Positions 1 through 5,424 of a stretch of 5,424 nucleotides of DNA are shown here, piece after piece. Every line of letters begins with the position of its first letter. The stretch's first letter is position 1. Source of the stretch: Lachnospiraceae bacterium (GTDB lineage: Bacteria > Bacillota > Clostridia > Lachnospirales > Lachnospiraceae); the NCBI GenBank assembly GCA_009774615.1, contig VSOC01000199.1:1-5424 (forward strand), read 5' to 3'. Position numbers and translations under genes: made by a program. The notes below the pieces were generated by a model. It was not told the origin of the DNA and ran no database searches. It was given only the letters and a program-made list of their open reading frames with translations.

Positions 1-522
1 ATCATATGCTGGACTATCATAATTTGTTTCTTTACCACTTCCATCAGTAGAATTAATTAATCTTTCGTCAATAATCATAAATTTAGATAACTCTAATTTT
101 TCTCCTGTTTCCATATCTATTGTAACACCATAATTTCTACTGTTATGTTGATGATATTTATCATCAGGCCCATCAAAACCATGTGCAAAAAAGCTATACA
201 AAAAACTTGCTATATGCTGATCTATATATCCTGTTTTAATTTTAAAATCATACACATATCTTGGATTAGAAAAGTCAACAAACGTTTCAAGTAAATAATC
301 TTTTGCCCCAAGATAAATCTGCTCTTCTAAAATTTTATTAATTTCCTTCTGTTTCTTTTTATTTTTTAAATTCTTTATTTGTGGATATTCTACATGAGAA
401 CCATTTTCAGTAAAAAACTCCATGGTAACAGAATAGGATTTTTCTTTTCCATATATCCAAGCAAAAAGTATGATAAATAATAAACTGATTAAACAAAAAA
501 TTTTTACTTTTAATTTTAACAT
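1..522 (-). CDS. Membrane-anchored DUF4163/DUF3298-like protein, C-terminus beyond window
   Basis: An open frame of 174 codons starts at an ATG (520-522) and reaches the left edge without a stop, so the C-terminus is missing. Residues 7-24 form a hydrophobic segment after a Lys-rich start, giving a signal anchor; the rest should lie outside the cytoplasm. Residues 45-75 (EYPQIKNL, then a Lys/Gln-rich stretch and EINKILEEQI) look like the start of a DUF4163 domain. Residues 108-148 (YSFFAHGF, then YGVTIDMETGEKLELSKF) look like the DUF3298 pattern of an HG motif followed by a strand-turn-strand ending in a TG-L-L segment. These domains occur in RsiV-type anti-sigma factors and PdaC-type deacetylases, but neither an anti-sigma nor a catalytic domain is visible here. 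The ribosome binding site is weak (AAAGGA, far from the ATG). The gene lies 33 bp after the preceding stop and may be the tail of the same operon. Confidence 0.72.
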   Translation of the reverse strand, partial: MLKLKVKIFCLISLLFIILFAWIYGKEKSYSVTMEFFTENGSHVEYPQIKNLKNKKKQKEINKILEEQIYLGAKDYLLETFVDFSNPRYVYDFKIKTGYIDQHIASFLYSFFAHGFDGPDDKYHQHNSRNYGVTIDMETGEKLELSKFMIIDERLINSTDGSGKETNYDSPAYD

Positions 523-555
523 ATTGACAATTCCAATCCTTTTAGTATTACGTAA

Positions 556-1290
556 TTAACCCAACATTTGGCTTTCTGTTATTTCTTTTAATTTTAGTTC
601 ACCATCTTCAAGTCTATATATTTTTCTATAACCTCTAGTATCAATAGCTTTTTCAATTAATGTTAATTTACCATCGATATACTTATAAATTTTAAATTCA
701 TGATAGTCATTTCCTGCTGAACCTGCTACTGAAATCAATTCTTTATCATACTCAAATGTTATAGATCCGTTAATCTGTTCCAAATCATGGTCTTCTACAA
801 AGCAATTATTTTCCTTATCCCATAACCAGAAATAATAAGAGGGATTTTTACCCATTGATGTACTCAAAATACAAAAGCCACCATATCCATCAAATCTATA
901 ATCACCATATTCCAGGCCAAAATCATCAAGAGTACATGGTGCAAAATCATCTTCATCAAATTCAAACTCCTGTAATATTTGTTCATTCGTCCAAATAGTC
1001 AGCTTTTTGGGGTAATAATGTGTATCCTCTTTTTGAACTCCTTTTAATTCAAATAATAATTCAGGCATTAAATCTGTTGCAGGACATTTCATATATTTAA
1101 CATAATATCTGGATTTATCTTTTAAGATAGTAGTATGATTATAATTCAACAAACTGCATTCCTTCAACATTTTATAATTACAGGATTGTTTTTTTACATC
1201 TTGGAGATTAAATGGCATTTCTCTATTGCTTACTAAACTACCAATACTATAGTTCACTATCATAATAAACACTAGCAATCTGTTATACAT
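556..1290 (-). CDS. Probable exported protein, XAC2610-like
   Basis: This is a 244-residue protein. The frame extends upstream to a TTG at 1305, but the ATG at 1288-1290 has AAAGGTG five bases before it and is the better start. Residues 4-20 are hydrophobic and no lipobox cysteine is evident, so a signal peptide or N-terminal anchor is likely. The body is β-rich and acidic. The segment DYRFDGYGGF (residues 130-139), followed by YYFWLWDKENNCF (152-164), resembles the D-x-x-FDGY-x-D/G-F signature of XAC2610-type proteins, which bind calcium. The Xanthomonas XAC2610 protein is an immunity protein that inhibits a secreted peptidoglycan hydrolase. By analogy this could be an exported inhibitor or immunity factor, but that is inference from one motif. 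It starts 21 bp after the PAAR-like gene and is probably its last co-transcribed partner. A cargo protein is an alternative reading. Confidence 0.72.
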   Translation of the reverse strand: MYNRLLVFIMIVNYSIGSLVSNREMPFNLQDVKKQSCNYKMLKECSLLNYNHTTILKDKSRYYVKYMKCPATDLMPELLFELKGVQKEDTHYYPKKLTIWTNEQILQEFEFDEDDFAPCTLDDFGLEYGDYRFDGYGGFCILSTSMGKNPSYYFWLWDKENNCFVEDHDLEQINGSITFEYDKELISVAGSAGNDYHEFKIYKYIDGKLTLIEKAIDTRGYRKIYRLEDGELKLKEITESQMLG

Positions 1291-1295
1291 ATTTG

Positions 1296-1302
1296 CACCT
1301 TT
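1296..1302 (-). promoter_or_regulatory. Ribosome binding site deciding the start of the XAC2610-like gene
   Basis: AAAGGTG lies five bases before the ATG at 1290. It falls inside the longer TTG-initiated frame, so it argues against the TTG at 1305 and for the 244-residue product. Confidence 0.6.
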
Positions 1303-1311
1303 CAATCCGTG

Positions 1312-2043
1312 TTATATCTGACCAGACATTTCAAATTTCAATATTCCACCACATCGGCAAATTCCAAAGGATTCCATGGTAATCAGATAACTTGCCTCTA
1401 CTTTTGGTAATCCAGATAAAACTGCTTTCTGATTTGCCAATTCCTTTAATTTCTCCATAATTTCCACTATCTGTCCGGCAATGATTATATCTTCATTCCC
1501 TTCTGCCAGATATGTACAATTTTGTATACCGACATTATAAAAAGCCGTAATTGAACTTTTTACCTCCGACAAAGATTCACGCATCGTAAATACATTATCT
1601 GTTGCCTTCCATAAAACTGCATAATGTTTCGCAATCTCATCAGAAAAACGATAATTCATTTGTTTTATTCGCAAATGTTGTATTTTTGTCATCTCATTTA
1701 CACTATATCCGATAATTTCACGAATACGCTTAATACAAGCTTCTAAGGGGATAATCTGTTCTATTGCCTCAGACATTACTTGTGATTTATCCGGCAAATA
1801 ATACTGTTCCATTAAATCTAAAACACAGGGATGTTCCTGGCCTTCCTTTGCTTTCGCTGAATAACCATATGTCCGTGAGGAACATAATCCAAATGGAAAT
1901 ATATTTTTCATTGGAACACAATCTTTATGATTTGCTGCCAGTTTTCCACCTATGCACATTCTGGAAGATAGTATTTTAAGTTCTGTTGCATATTGTCCCT
2001 GATCACATCGCAAAACTGCCCCTTCGGTAATATATTCAGCCAT
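1312..2043 (-). CDS. DUF4280 PAAR-like spike-tip protein with helical insertion
   Basis: This 243-residue protein is recognisable as DUF4280, the PAAR-like family that caps the VgrG spike of contractile injection systems. The N-terminal half fits closely: YITEGAVLRC (4-13), MCIGGKLAAN (29-38), DCVPMKNIFPFGLC (41-54) and HPC (71-73). The final strand pair is also typical: SYLITMESFGICRCGGILKF followed by EMSGQ (from 218). In compact members of about 120 residues these halves are nearly adjacent. Here they are separated by roughly 130 residues (about 85-212) that read as amphipathic helices. Nine cysteines are present (13, 30, 42, 54, 73, 103, 176, 229, 231); those in the PAAR-like halves could serve the metal-binding or packing role seen in PAAR folds. 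The ATG directly follows the TAG of the preceding gene, with GGAGGTGG inside that gene's last codons. No toxin domain is fused to it. Confidence 0.88.
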   Translation of the reverse strand: MAEYITEGAVLRCDQGQYATELKILSSRMCIGGKLAANHKDCVPMKNIFPFGLCSSRTYGYSAKAKEGQEHPCVLDLMEQYYLPDKSQVMSEAIEQIIPLEACIKRIREIIGYSVNEMTKIQHLRIKQMNYRFSDEIAKHYAVLWKATDNVFTMRESLSEVKSSITAFYNVGIQNCTYLAEGNEDIIIAGQIVEIMEKLKELANQKAVLSGLPKVEASYLITMESFGICRCGGILKFEMSGQI

Positions 2044-2556
2044 CTATTCCACCTCCAGCCTTTGATAGCATATCCCTTTTAAGCGACGTCTTAATAAACT
2101 TTCTGCCACCATCATATTAATAATAAGCCCATTTCGGAATTCTTCTTTATTTGCTTTTAACAAAGATTTTTCTTCTTTTATCTTTTCTTTTTTAAGAATC
2201 AGCCTTTTTTCACCATTTATCTTTTCCGTTCTTAAACAATCCGTCTTTTCCATAATTACTGCATAATAAACCTCTCCCTGCCCGGTAAATACATTTAAAA
2301 TAAAAAACATTTTAAAAGTAATATCTTCATAGGCCAGAAGCACCTGATACATTGCTTCAGAAACCAGGAGCACCGGGCCGGAAATAAGATCAATAAATTC
2401 TACAGGCTGCCTGGAATTAGCATATACTACATTTTTATCCTTAATCTTATCATGATGTTCCGGGCAAAATAAATTAGGATAAAACTGGTCATAAAAATTT
2501 TGAATACGCGGAGGATTTTTATACCGCTTGTCCTGACAAATATAAAAATATTCCAT
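2044..2556 (-). CDS. Unnamed spike-cassette companion protein (170 aa)
   Basis: I cannot assign a named family with confidence. The protein starts with a β-rich section: YICQDKRYKNPPRI (5-18), then VVYANSRQPVEFIDLISGPVLLVSEAMYQV (43-72). A strand region ends in EVYYAVIMEKTDCL (95-108). A Lys/Glu-rich segment follows (116-140), and the end has the motif AESLLRRRLKGI (151-162). From memory, similar proteins sit beside VgrG-like and PAAR-like genes in Clostridia. The general layout recalls Imm11/DUF1629-type proteins, but that resemblance is weak. No signal peptide or membrane segment is seen, so it is probably cytoplasmic. Its ATG abuts the TAG of the preceding gene, and the next gene's ribosome binding site lies in its own last codons. 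This fixes it firmly inside the operon and suggests matched expression with the spike and tip. A role as a loading adaptor or chaperone is inferred from position only. Confidence 0.8.
   Translation of the reverse strand: MEYFYICQDKRYKNPPRIQNFYDQFYPNLFCPEHHDKIKDKNVVYANSRQPVEFIDLISGPVLLVSEAMYQVLLAYEDITFKMFFILNVFTGQGEVYYAVIMEKTDCLRTEKINGEKRLILKKEKIKEEKSLLKANKEEFRNGLIINMMVAESLLRRRLKGICYQRLEVE
2049..2056 (-). promoter_or_regulatory. Strong ribosome binding site of the PAAR-like gene, inside the preceding gene
   Basis: GGAGGTGG is a near-perfect Shine-Dalgarno sequence and is read at the same time as the last Leu-Glu-Val codons of the 170-residue protein. It is followed by GAATAG and then the ATG. 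This fixes the start at 2043 and implies termination-reinitiation coupling between the two genes. Confidence 0.75.
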
Positions 2557-3132
2557 CTACTCTCTCCATTCAAAAATTCGCTTTATCTGGTTTCTGTACT
2601 CTCCCGCAGAAATGCGCATAAAATTCGTGCGGTAAAATTCTTCCCATTTCTTATTTCGCAGATGATTCCGGACAATTTGCGGCATGTGCATCATCATCCA
2701 TTCATGCAGAAGATCCCCATAGTTCAACCACATCTCATCAATATAATATTCTTCTATTCTTGTCTGCCTTTTTAATTTTTCTTCTATTTCCTCCATCATT
2801 CTATACAATGGTTCTGACAATTCCTGCACATCCCACATAACCAAACACTCCTCCTGTGAAAAAAACAGTTCTTGATTATACATAGCAATCGCATACATAG
2901 GATGCCTGTCCAGCCAGCCCGTTCTTAAATAAGAGATAACCACATGCCGGGGAGGTTCATCTGAATTTTTACAATATAAAGGATATAAGTTTTCCATCTG
3001 AACCGATAAATAATTTCCTAAAATAACTTCGAGATCCGATGCCTGTTCATCTAACTGATGAATAATCATCTTATATTTTTGTTCTGCTTCCTTATAGATT
3101 TCCTCAAGAAAAACCTTTCCTCTATTATCCAT
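2557..3132 (-). CDS. Unnamed spike-cassette companion protein (191 aa)
   Basis: No named family is recognised. The protein opens with an amphipathic helix (about residues 5-40, rich in Glu, Lys and Gln). A conserved-looking core follows, HVVISYLRTGWLDRHPMYAIAMYNQELF (63-90), and then EECLVMWDV (94-102). The C-terminal half is helical, with many Glu, Met and Trp residues, ending in ISAGEYRNQIKRIFEW (174-189). I recall proteins with the same SYLRT...YNQEL layout next to VgrG-like genes in Clostridia, none with an assigned function. There is no signal peptide or transmembrane segment. The ATG lies 8 bp after the spike gene's TAG, and the ribosome binding site AGGTGA overlaps that stop. Its own TAG touches the ATG of the next gene. 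By position between spike and tip it could be an adaptor, chaperone or cargo-loading factor; this is inference. Confidence 0.82.
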   Translation of the reverse strand: MDNRGKVFLEEIYKEAEQKYKMIIHQLDEQASDLEVILGNYLSVQMENLYPLYCKNSDEPPRHVVISYLRTGWLDRHPMYAIAMYNQELFFSQEECLVMWDVQELSEPLYRMMEEIEEKLKRQTRIEEYYIDEMWLNYGDLLHEWMMMHMPQIVRNHLRNKKWEEFYRTNFMRISAGEYRNQIKRIFEWRE

Positions 3133-3140
3133 TCCGTCAC

Positions 3141-3770
3141 CTATTTCTGTGCTATCATCCGGGCTATTTGTTTTATACCGTCTTTTATTTCTATACGATT
3201 ATCTCCTTGTCTTGCGATTACGCCTTCATCTCCGCTTATCCGTATTTCTTTTTCACTATGCAGGTCAATATTCTCCCCTGCCATAATTACAATATCTTTA
3301 TTACTATTTATGGAAACTCCTCGCTTATCATCCAAGCACACCATCATTCCCTGATGATTCGTAATATAAATAGCCCCTGGTTCAAATCGTATTTCTTTAT
3401 TATGTGGAGAACGAATATACTTTATCTTTGGATCTTCGCGCAAATCACAGGTCAAATGAACCATATTTATTGCTAACGCATGATTCTCTTTACTATCAGG
3501 AAAATAAATACGCACAGCATCACCGATTTCCGGCATACAATACCATCCTGCTCCGTCTGGTGAAGAATAAGCTGTCGCATAAGGAAACCAAATACAGGGC
3601 GCATCTACATCCTGTAAAAAAGATACTTGCACTCTATCCTGCTTTACCTGATGAATTTTACCGTCTATGGATAAACCGGAAATTTTCTTATTCTCAGCTT
3701 CCGTTGTCCGTAATCCGCCTTCAACTGCCAGTTCATAGACATTAACTAACTCGCTTCCCAAAAGTTCCAT
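3141..3770 (-). CDS. VgrG/gp5-like spike protein, OB-fold and needle portion
   Basis: This frame encodes the C-terminal part of a VgrG/Pvc8-type spike protein. Residues 30-110 form a gp5-like OB-fold, with the hallmark WFPYATAYSS (61-70) and GWYCMPEIGDAVRIYFP (75-91). Residues 125-209 carry short strands with periodic hydrophobics (NKDIVIMAGENIDLHS, EIRISG), as expected for the triplex β-needle. Full-length clostridial relatives are, from memory, about 450-600 residues, with a large gp27-like head; that head is missing here. The frame is open further upstream, to a stop at 3828-3830. The residues before the ATG (FNEKEYYVKSVR) look like the true end of the head domain, so the ATG at 3768-3770 is probably not the ancestral start. 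A modest AAAGAG sequence precedes it. It may be translated alone, but more likely it is one half of a frame-broken gene with the 86-residue frame upstream. Confidence 0.85.
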   Translation of the reverse strand: MELLGSELVNVYELAVEGGLRTTEAENKKISGLSIDGKIHQVKQDRVQVSFLQDVDAPCIWFPYATAYSSPDGAGWYCMPEIGDAVRIYFPDSKENHALAINMVHLTCDLREDPKIKYIRSPHNKEIRFEPGAIYITNHQGMMVCLDDKRGVSINSNKDIVIMAGENIDLHSEKEIRISGDEGVIARQGDNRIEIKDGIKQIARMIAQK

Positions 3771-3781
3771 TCTTACACTCT

Positions 3782-4042
3782 TTACATAGTATTCCTTTTC
3801 ATTAAATAAAACAAAAAATCTGACTCTTTATTTGGCATAAAAAATCCTGTTATTTCCTGTTCACCTTTTCGATATCTTTTCTCTATTACACTTCTCTCCA
3901 TTTCTATTACCTGATTTGGCAAAGAAATTAAAATTTGGTTTGCAATGGAAAACTCCTTCCATTCTACTTCTTTTTTTAATTCATGTTCTGCTTTTAGTCG
4001 TTTCCTTCTTTCTATTGCAATTTTTAAATCATCATATACCAT
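3782..4042 (-). CDS. Probable N-terminal fragment of the split VgrG-like gene (86 aa)
   Basis: This is an 86-residue frame with a clear start: GAGGAAG lies six bases before the ATG. It begins MVYDDLKI and continues with a Lys/Glu/Arg-rich segment (10-30), then a β-prone stretch to about residue 70. I do not recognise it as an independent family. Two things tie it to the spike gene. It ends only 11 bp before the next ATG. If the reading frame drops by one base at the six-T run near codon 76, it continues smoothly (ESDFFVLFNEKEYYVKSVR) into the spike frame and gives one protein of 300 residues. The opening and the charged segment vaguely recall the first strands of gp27-like heads, which would imply that most of the head was deleted. 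The last ten residues (LFYLMKRNTM) would then be out-of-frame sequence. The alternative is a separate small protein. Confidence 0.62.
   Translation of the reverse strand: MVYDDLKIAIERRKRLKAEHELKKEVEWKEFSIANQILISLPNQVIEMERSVIEKRYRKGEQEITGFFMPNKESDFLFYLMKRNTM
3812..3818 (-). other. Frame junction, T-TTT-TTG heptamer (indel or -1 slippery site)
   Basis: In the 86-residue frame the codons read GAT TTT TTG, so the bases T TTT TTG have the X-XXY-YYZ form of a -1 slippery heptamer. A shift here, or one extra T in the run, moves reading directly into the spike frame. Both frames are open from about 3785 to 3827. No stimulatory hairpin was seen downstream. The AAAGAG upstream is closer (5 bases) than is typical for a stimulatory Shine-Dalgarno. 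A simple indel or sequencing error is at least as likely as programmed frameshifting. Confidence 0.5.
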
Positions 4043-4048
4043 ATAATT

Positions 4049-4055
4049 CTTCCTC
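4049..4055 (-). promoter_or_regulatory. Ribosome binding site at the head of the spike cassette
   Basis: GAGGAAG lies six bases before the ATG at 4042. It is the clearest site in the 64-bp gap after the membrane-protein gene. It shows that translation of the cassette begins here, with the 86-residue frame, rather than at the weaker internal ATG of the spike frame. Confidence 0.65.
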
Positions 4056-4106
4056 GCTGTAAATTATTTGTATTATCCTGTATTTCTATTTTAAATTTTC
4101 CTAAAG

Positions 4107-4655
4107 TTATTCTGTATGTTTTCGTTTGATCGGTTGATAATTATAAATAGCATAATACCAATCCCCTTCTAAGTTCTCTATATGTACAAAATCTTCCTCA
4201 TTAAATTTCACCTCTGGAAGGTATAAATAGGAGATAATTTCTCCTCCATCTTCAGAATACCGTCCTAAATAAACCCTGTATTCAAGATAGCGTCCATAGA
4301 TTCCATACAGAGCAATCTTATCCTTATCACCATGAATAAAGACACCTTTAGTTTTTACTTTTTCAACCGAAAACTTCCAACCTCTATCTTCCAAAAATAA
4401 ATTTTCCATTTCTTCAAATTCCTGATAATTGTCAACAAAATAATTTCGCATACGTTCTTCATCATGGTATTGTGCCCGTTCAACTCGCCAAAACAATTTA
4501 TAATAACTGTATTCTGGAAGATAAGAAAACAAATAAAAATAGACAAGTGCTAAAATCGGTAAAGTGAACAAACCTAATAAAAATACAAGTATTGTTAATT
4601 TTTTATTTAATAACAAATCACGGTTGCATCTACCCATTGCTCTAAATAATACCAT
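4107..4655 (-). CDS. Membrane-anchored protein of unknown function, paralogue of the preceding gene
   Basis: This is a 182-residue protein. Its N-terminus is basic (R5, R9, R12, K18, K19), followed by a long hydrophobic segment at about 20-46, giving one transmembrane anchor. By the positive-inside rule the C-terminal 135 residues are probably outside. That domain contains NYQEFEEMENLFLEDRGWKF (76-95), a β-rich middle (ALYGIYGRYLEYRVYLGRY) and a final NLEGDWYYAIYNY (161-173). The same order of motifs occurs in the gene upstream, so the two look like old tandem duplicates. The chosen ATG has AGGGGAAGG just before it but makes a 49-bp overlap with the upstream gene. A later start, such as the ATG at codon 7, is possible. 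The stop lies 64 bp before the spike cassette. Function is unknown; a membrane immunity protein is conceivable but only from context. Confidence 0.78.
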   Translation of the reverse strand: MVLFRAMGRCNRDLLLNKKLTILVFLLGLFTLPILALVYFYLFSYLPEYSYYKLFWRVERAQYHDEERMRNYFVDNYQEFEEMENLFLEDRGWKFSVEKVKTKGVFIHGDKDKIALYGIYGRYLEYRVYLGRYSEDGGEIISYLYLPEVKFNEEDFVHIENLEGDWYYAIYNYQPIKRKHTE

Positions 4656-5242
4656 CCTTCCCCTAATTCTCTTACTATATAATGATCGCCATTACTCTCT
4701 TCTAATATTAATGGTTTATCCGGCGAATAAATATAGCCATAAAAGGAGTTTTCAAAACCGTATAATTCCACTATTAAATTTCGCGGAAAATAATACGAAA
4801 TTCGATTCACATCTTCATTTTTCAAGTAATCTCCCACTACAGTTACATTACACCTATTCATTGAAAAATTTCTGCTATTGGATGCCATTTTCAAAAATCC
4901 AGATATTGGATAATTGTTTTCAACAATAAAAGATTCACTTAAATACTCGTCATAAATATATACAACCTTTTCTCTTCCCATTTTTATCGTTCTGAAATCA
5001 TCGGATACAAAATTCCAACTTTCAATAGAGTTGTAAAAATCTTCAAGTTCTTTTAATTCATTTCTATACTTTGAAAACATATTTATCCAATGTTCTTCGG
5101 TTAAAAAAATATCTTTCTCTGGCGGAATATAACCATGCGAAACATGTTGTATATAATATTCTACGTAAAAATGAAAGGCTACACTCATAGCCATTGCTGT
5201 TAAAAGTCCAGAGAAATATACAGCAATATATTGTTTTTTCAT
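4607..5242 (-). CDS. Membrane-anchored protein of unknown function (211 aa)
   Basis: The frame runs up to a TTG at 5254, but the ATG at 5240-5242 has GGGGGTG just upstream and starts with the more natural MKKQ, so 211 residues are preferred. Residues 5-27 are hydrophobic after two lysines, giving a signal anchor, and the rest is likely extracytoplasmic. The region MFSKYRNELKELEDFYNSIE followed by SWNF (55-78), and the end ELGEGWYYLEQW (192-203), match the layout of the downstream 182-residue protein. The middle is β-rich with many Tyr, Phe and Asn residues. No known domain is recognised. Its last 49 bases overlap the next gene, so translation of the two is probably coupled. It may be the first gene of the transcript that covers the window. 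Confidence 0.8.
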   Translation of the reverse strand: MKKQYIAVYFSGLLTAMAMSVAFHFYVEYYIQHVSHGYIPPEKDIFLTEEHWINMFSKYRNELKELEDFYNSIESWNFVSDDFRTIKMGREKVVYIYDEYLSESFIVENNYPISGFLKMASNSRNFSMNRCNVTVVGDYLKNEDVNRISYYFPRNLIVELYGFENSFYGYIYSPDKPLILEESNGDHYIVRELGEGWYYLEQWVDATVICY

Positions 5243-5369
5243 AGACACCCCCAATTCTTAAAAATTCAATTTACTCAAAAGGAATTTTCTTTTAGATTCA
5301 ATAAATTATTATTCCTATAAAGAGCATCATTATCATTTTCTATATTTAACAATTTTAATCTACCAATTT

Positions 5370-5396
5370 ATTATATTAATCTACAAACACTTCCAA
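5370..5396 (-). promoter_or_regulatory. Possible sigma-70/sigma-A promoter
   Basis: On the minus strand a perfect TATAAT lies at 5375-5370. TTGGAA (four of six matches to TTGACA) lies at 5396-5391, with a 15-base spacer that is slightly short. It would start transcription about 115-120 bases before the ATG of the 211-residue membrane protein. In DNA this AT-rich a TATAAT is common by chance, so support is weak. Confidence 0.25.
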
Positions 5397-5424
5397 ATTA
5401 TCATGATACGTTTTTAGAAAATAC
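5376..5424 (-). CDS. Possible 3' end of an upstream gene
   Basis: The minus strand is open from the right edge to a TAA at 5376-5378, reading YFLKTYHDNLEVFVD. The composition is protein-like, and the direction fits all other genes in the window. With only 15 codons visible this could be chance. No family can be named. Confidence 0.3.
   Translation of the reverse strand, partial: YFLKTYHDNLEVFVD

Noticed and set aside
547..556. Ten-base perfect palindrome ATTACGTAAT between the XAC2610-like gene and the next gene
   Set aside because: It is short, AT-rich and has no loop or T-run. It could be a weak operator, but such palindromes are expected by chance here.
1764..3745. Several plus-strand open frames of 70-113 codons across the spike cassette
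   Set aside because: They lie wholly opposite well-supported minus-strand genes, have low-complexity hydrophobic or His/Ser-rich translations, and lack convincing ribosome binding sites. They are shadows.
4043..4106. Gap before the spike cassette as a terminator or promoter
   Set aside because: No GC-rich hairpin with a T-run is visible. A GATAAT sequence exists but has no convincing -35 partner, so neither element is called.
4355..4546. Minus-strand frame of 63 codons inside the 182-residue membrane-protein gene
   Set aside because: It is fully nested in another frame of a better gene and has no start signal of its own.
4564..4929. Plus-strand open frame of 121 codons opposite the membrane-protein genes
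   Set aside because: The translation is Asn/Leu/His/Tyr-rich and unlike a family. The opposing frames have anchors, ribosome binding sites and mutual similarity.
5281..5315. GGAAT...ATTCC inverted repeat near the right edge
   Set aside because: The five-base stem has a 25-base AT-rich loop and no following T-run, which is too weak for a terminator or operator call.

Overview
The window is AT-rich DNA in which every convincing gene reads from the minus strand. Codon use, strong purine-rich ribosome binding sites and the protein families point to a low-GC Firmicute, most likely a Clostridium or Lachnospiraceae relative. This is an inference from sequence style and remembered relatives; no marker gene is present.

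In transcription order (high to low coordinates), the right edge (5243-5424) holds an apparent 3' end of an upstream gene and a possible promoter. Two overlapping genes follow (5242-4607 and 4655-4107). They encode small membrane-anchored proteins that look like diverged paralogues of unknown function. Next is a compact block (4042-1312) with the content of a contractile-injection-system spike cassette: a VgrG/gp5-like spike protein split between two reading frames (4042-3782 and 3770-3141), two unnamed companion proteins (3132-2557 and 2556-2044) and a DUF4280 PAAR-like tip protein (2043-1312). Spacing is 0 to 11 bp, with two TAG-ATG stop/start junctions, so these genes are probably co-transcribed and translationally coupled. 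After 21 bp comes a probable exported protein with an XAC2610-like motif (1290-556). Last is the N-terminal part of a membrane-anchored DUF4163/DUF3298-like protein that runs off the left edge (522-1).

In known systems of this type VgrG forms the trimeric spike, a PAAR-like protein caps it, and small neighbouring proteins load cargo. Here the spike gene appears damaged. It lacks most of the usual N-terminal gp27-like platform, and its remaining head and body lie in different frames joined at a run of six T. One extra T, or a -1 ribosomal slip, would give a single 300-residue protein. No sheath, tube, baseplate or ATPase genes and no recognisable toxin are in the window. It therefore looks like an accessory spike/cargo island, possibly decaying, flanked by exported or membrane proteins that could be immunity factors. 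There is no intergenic stretch longer than 300 bases, and I saw no RNA gene, CRISPR array or insertion sequence.
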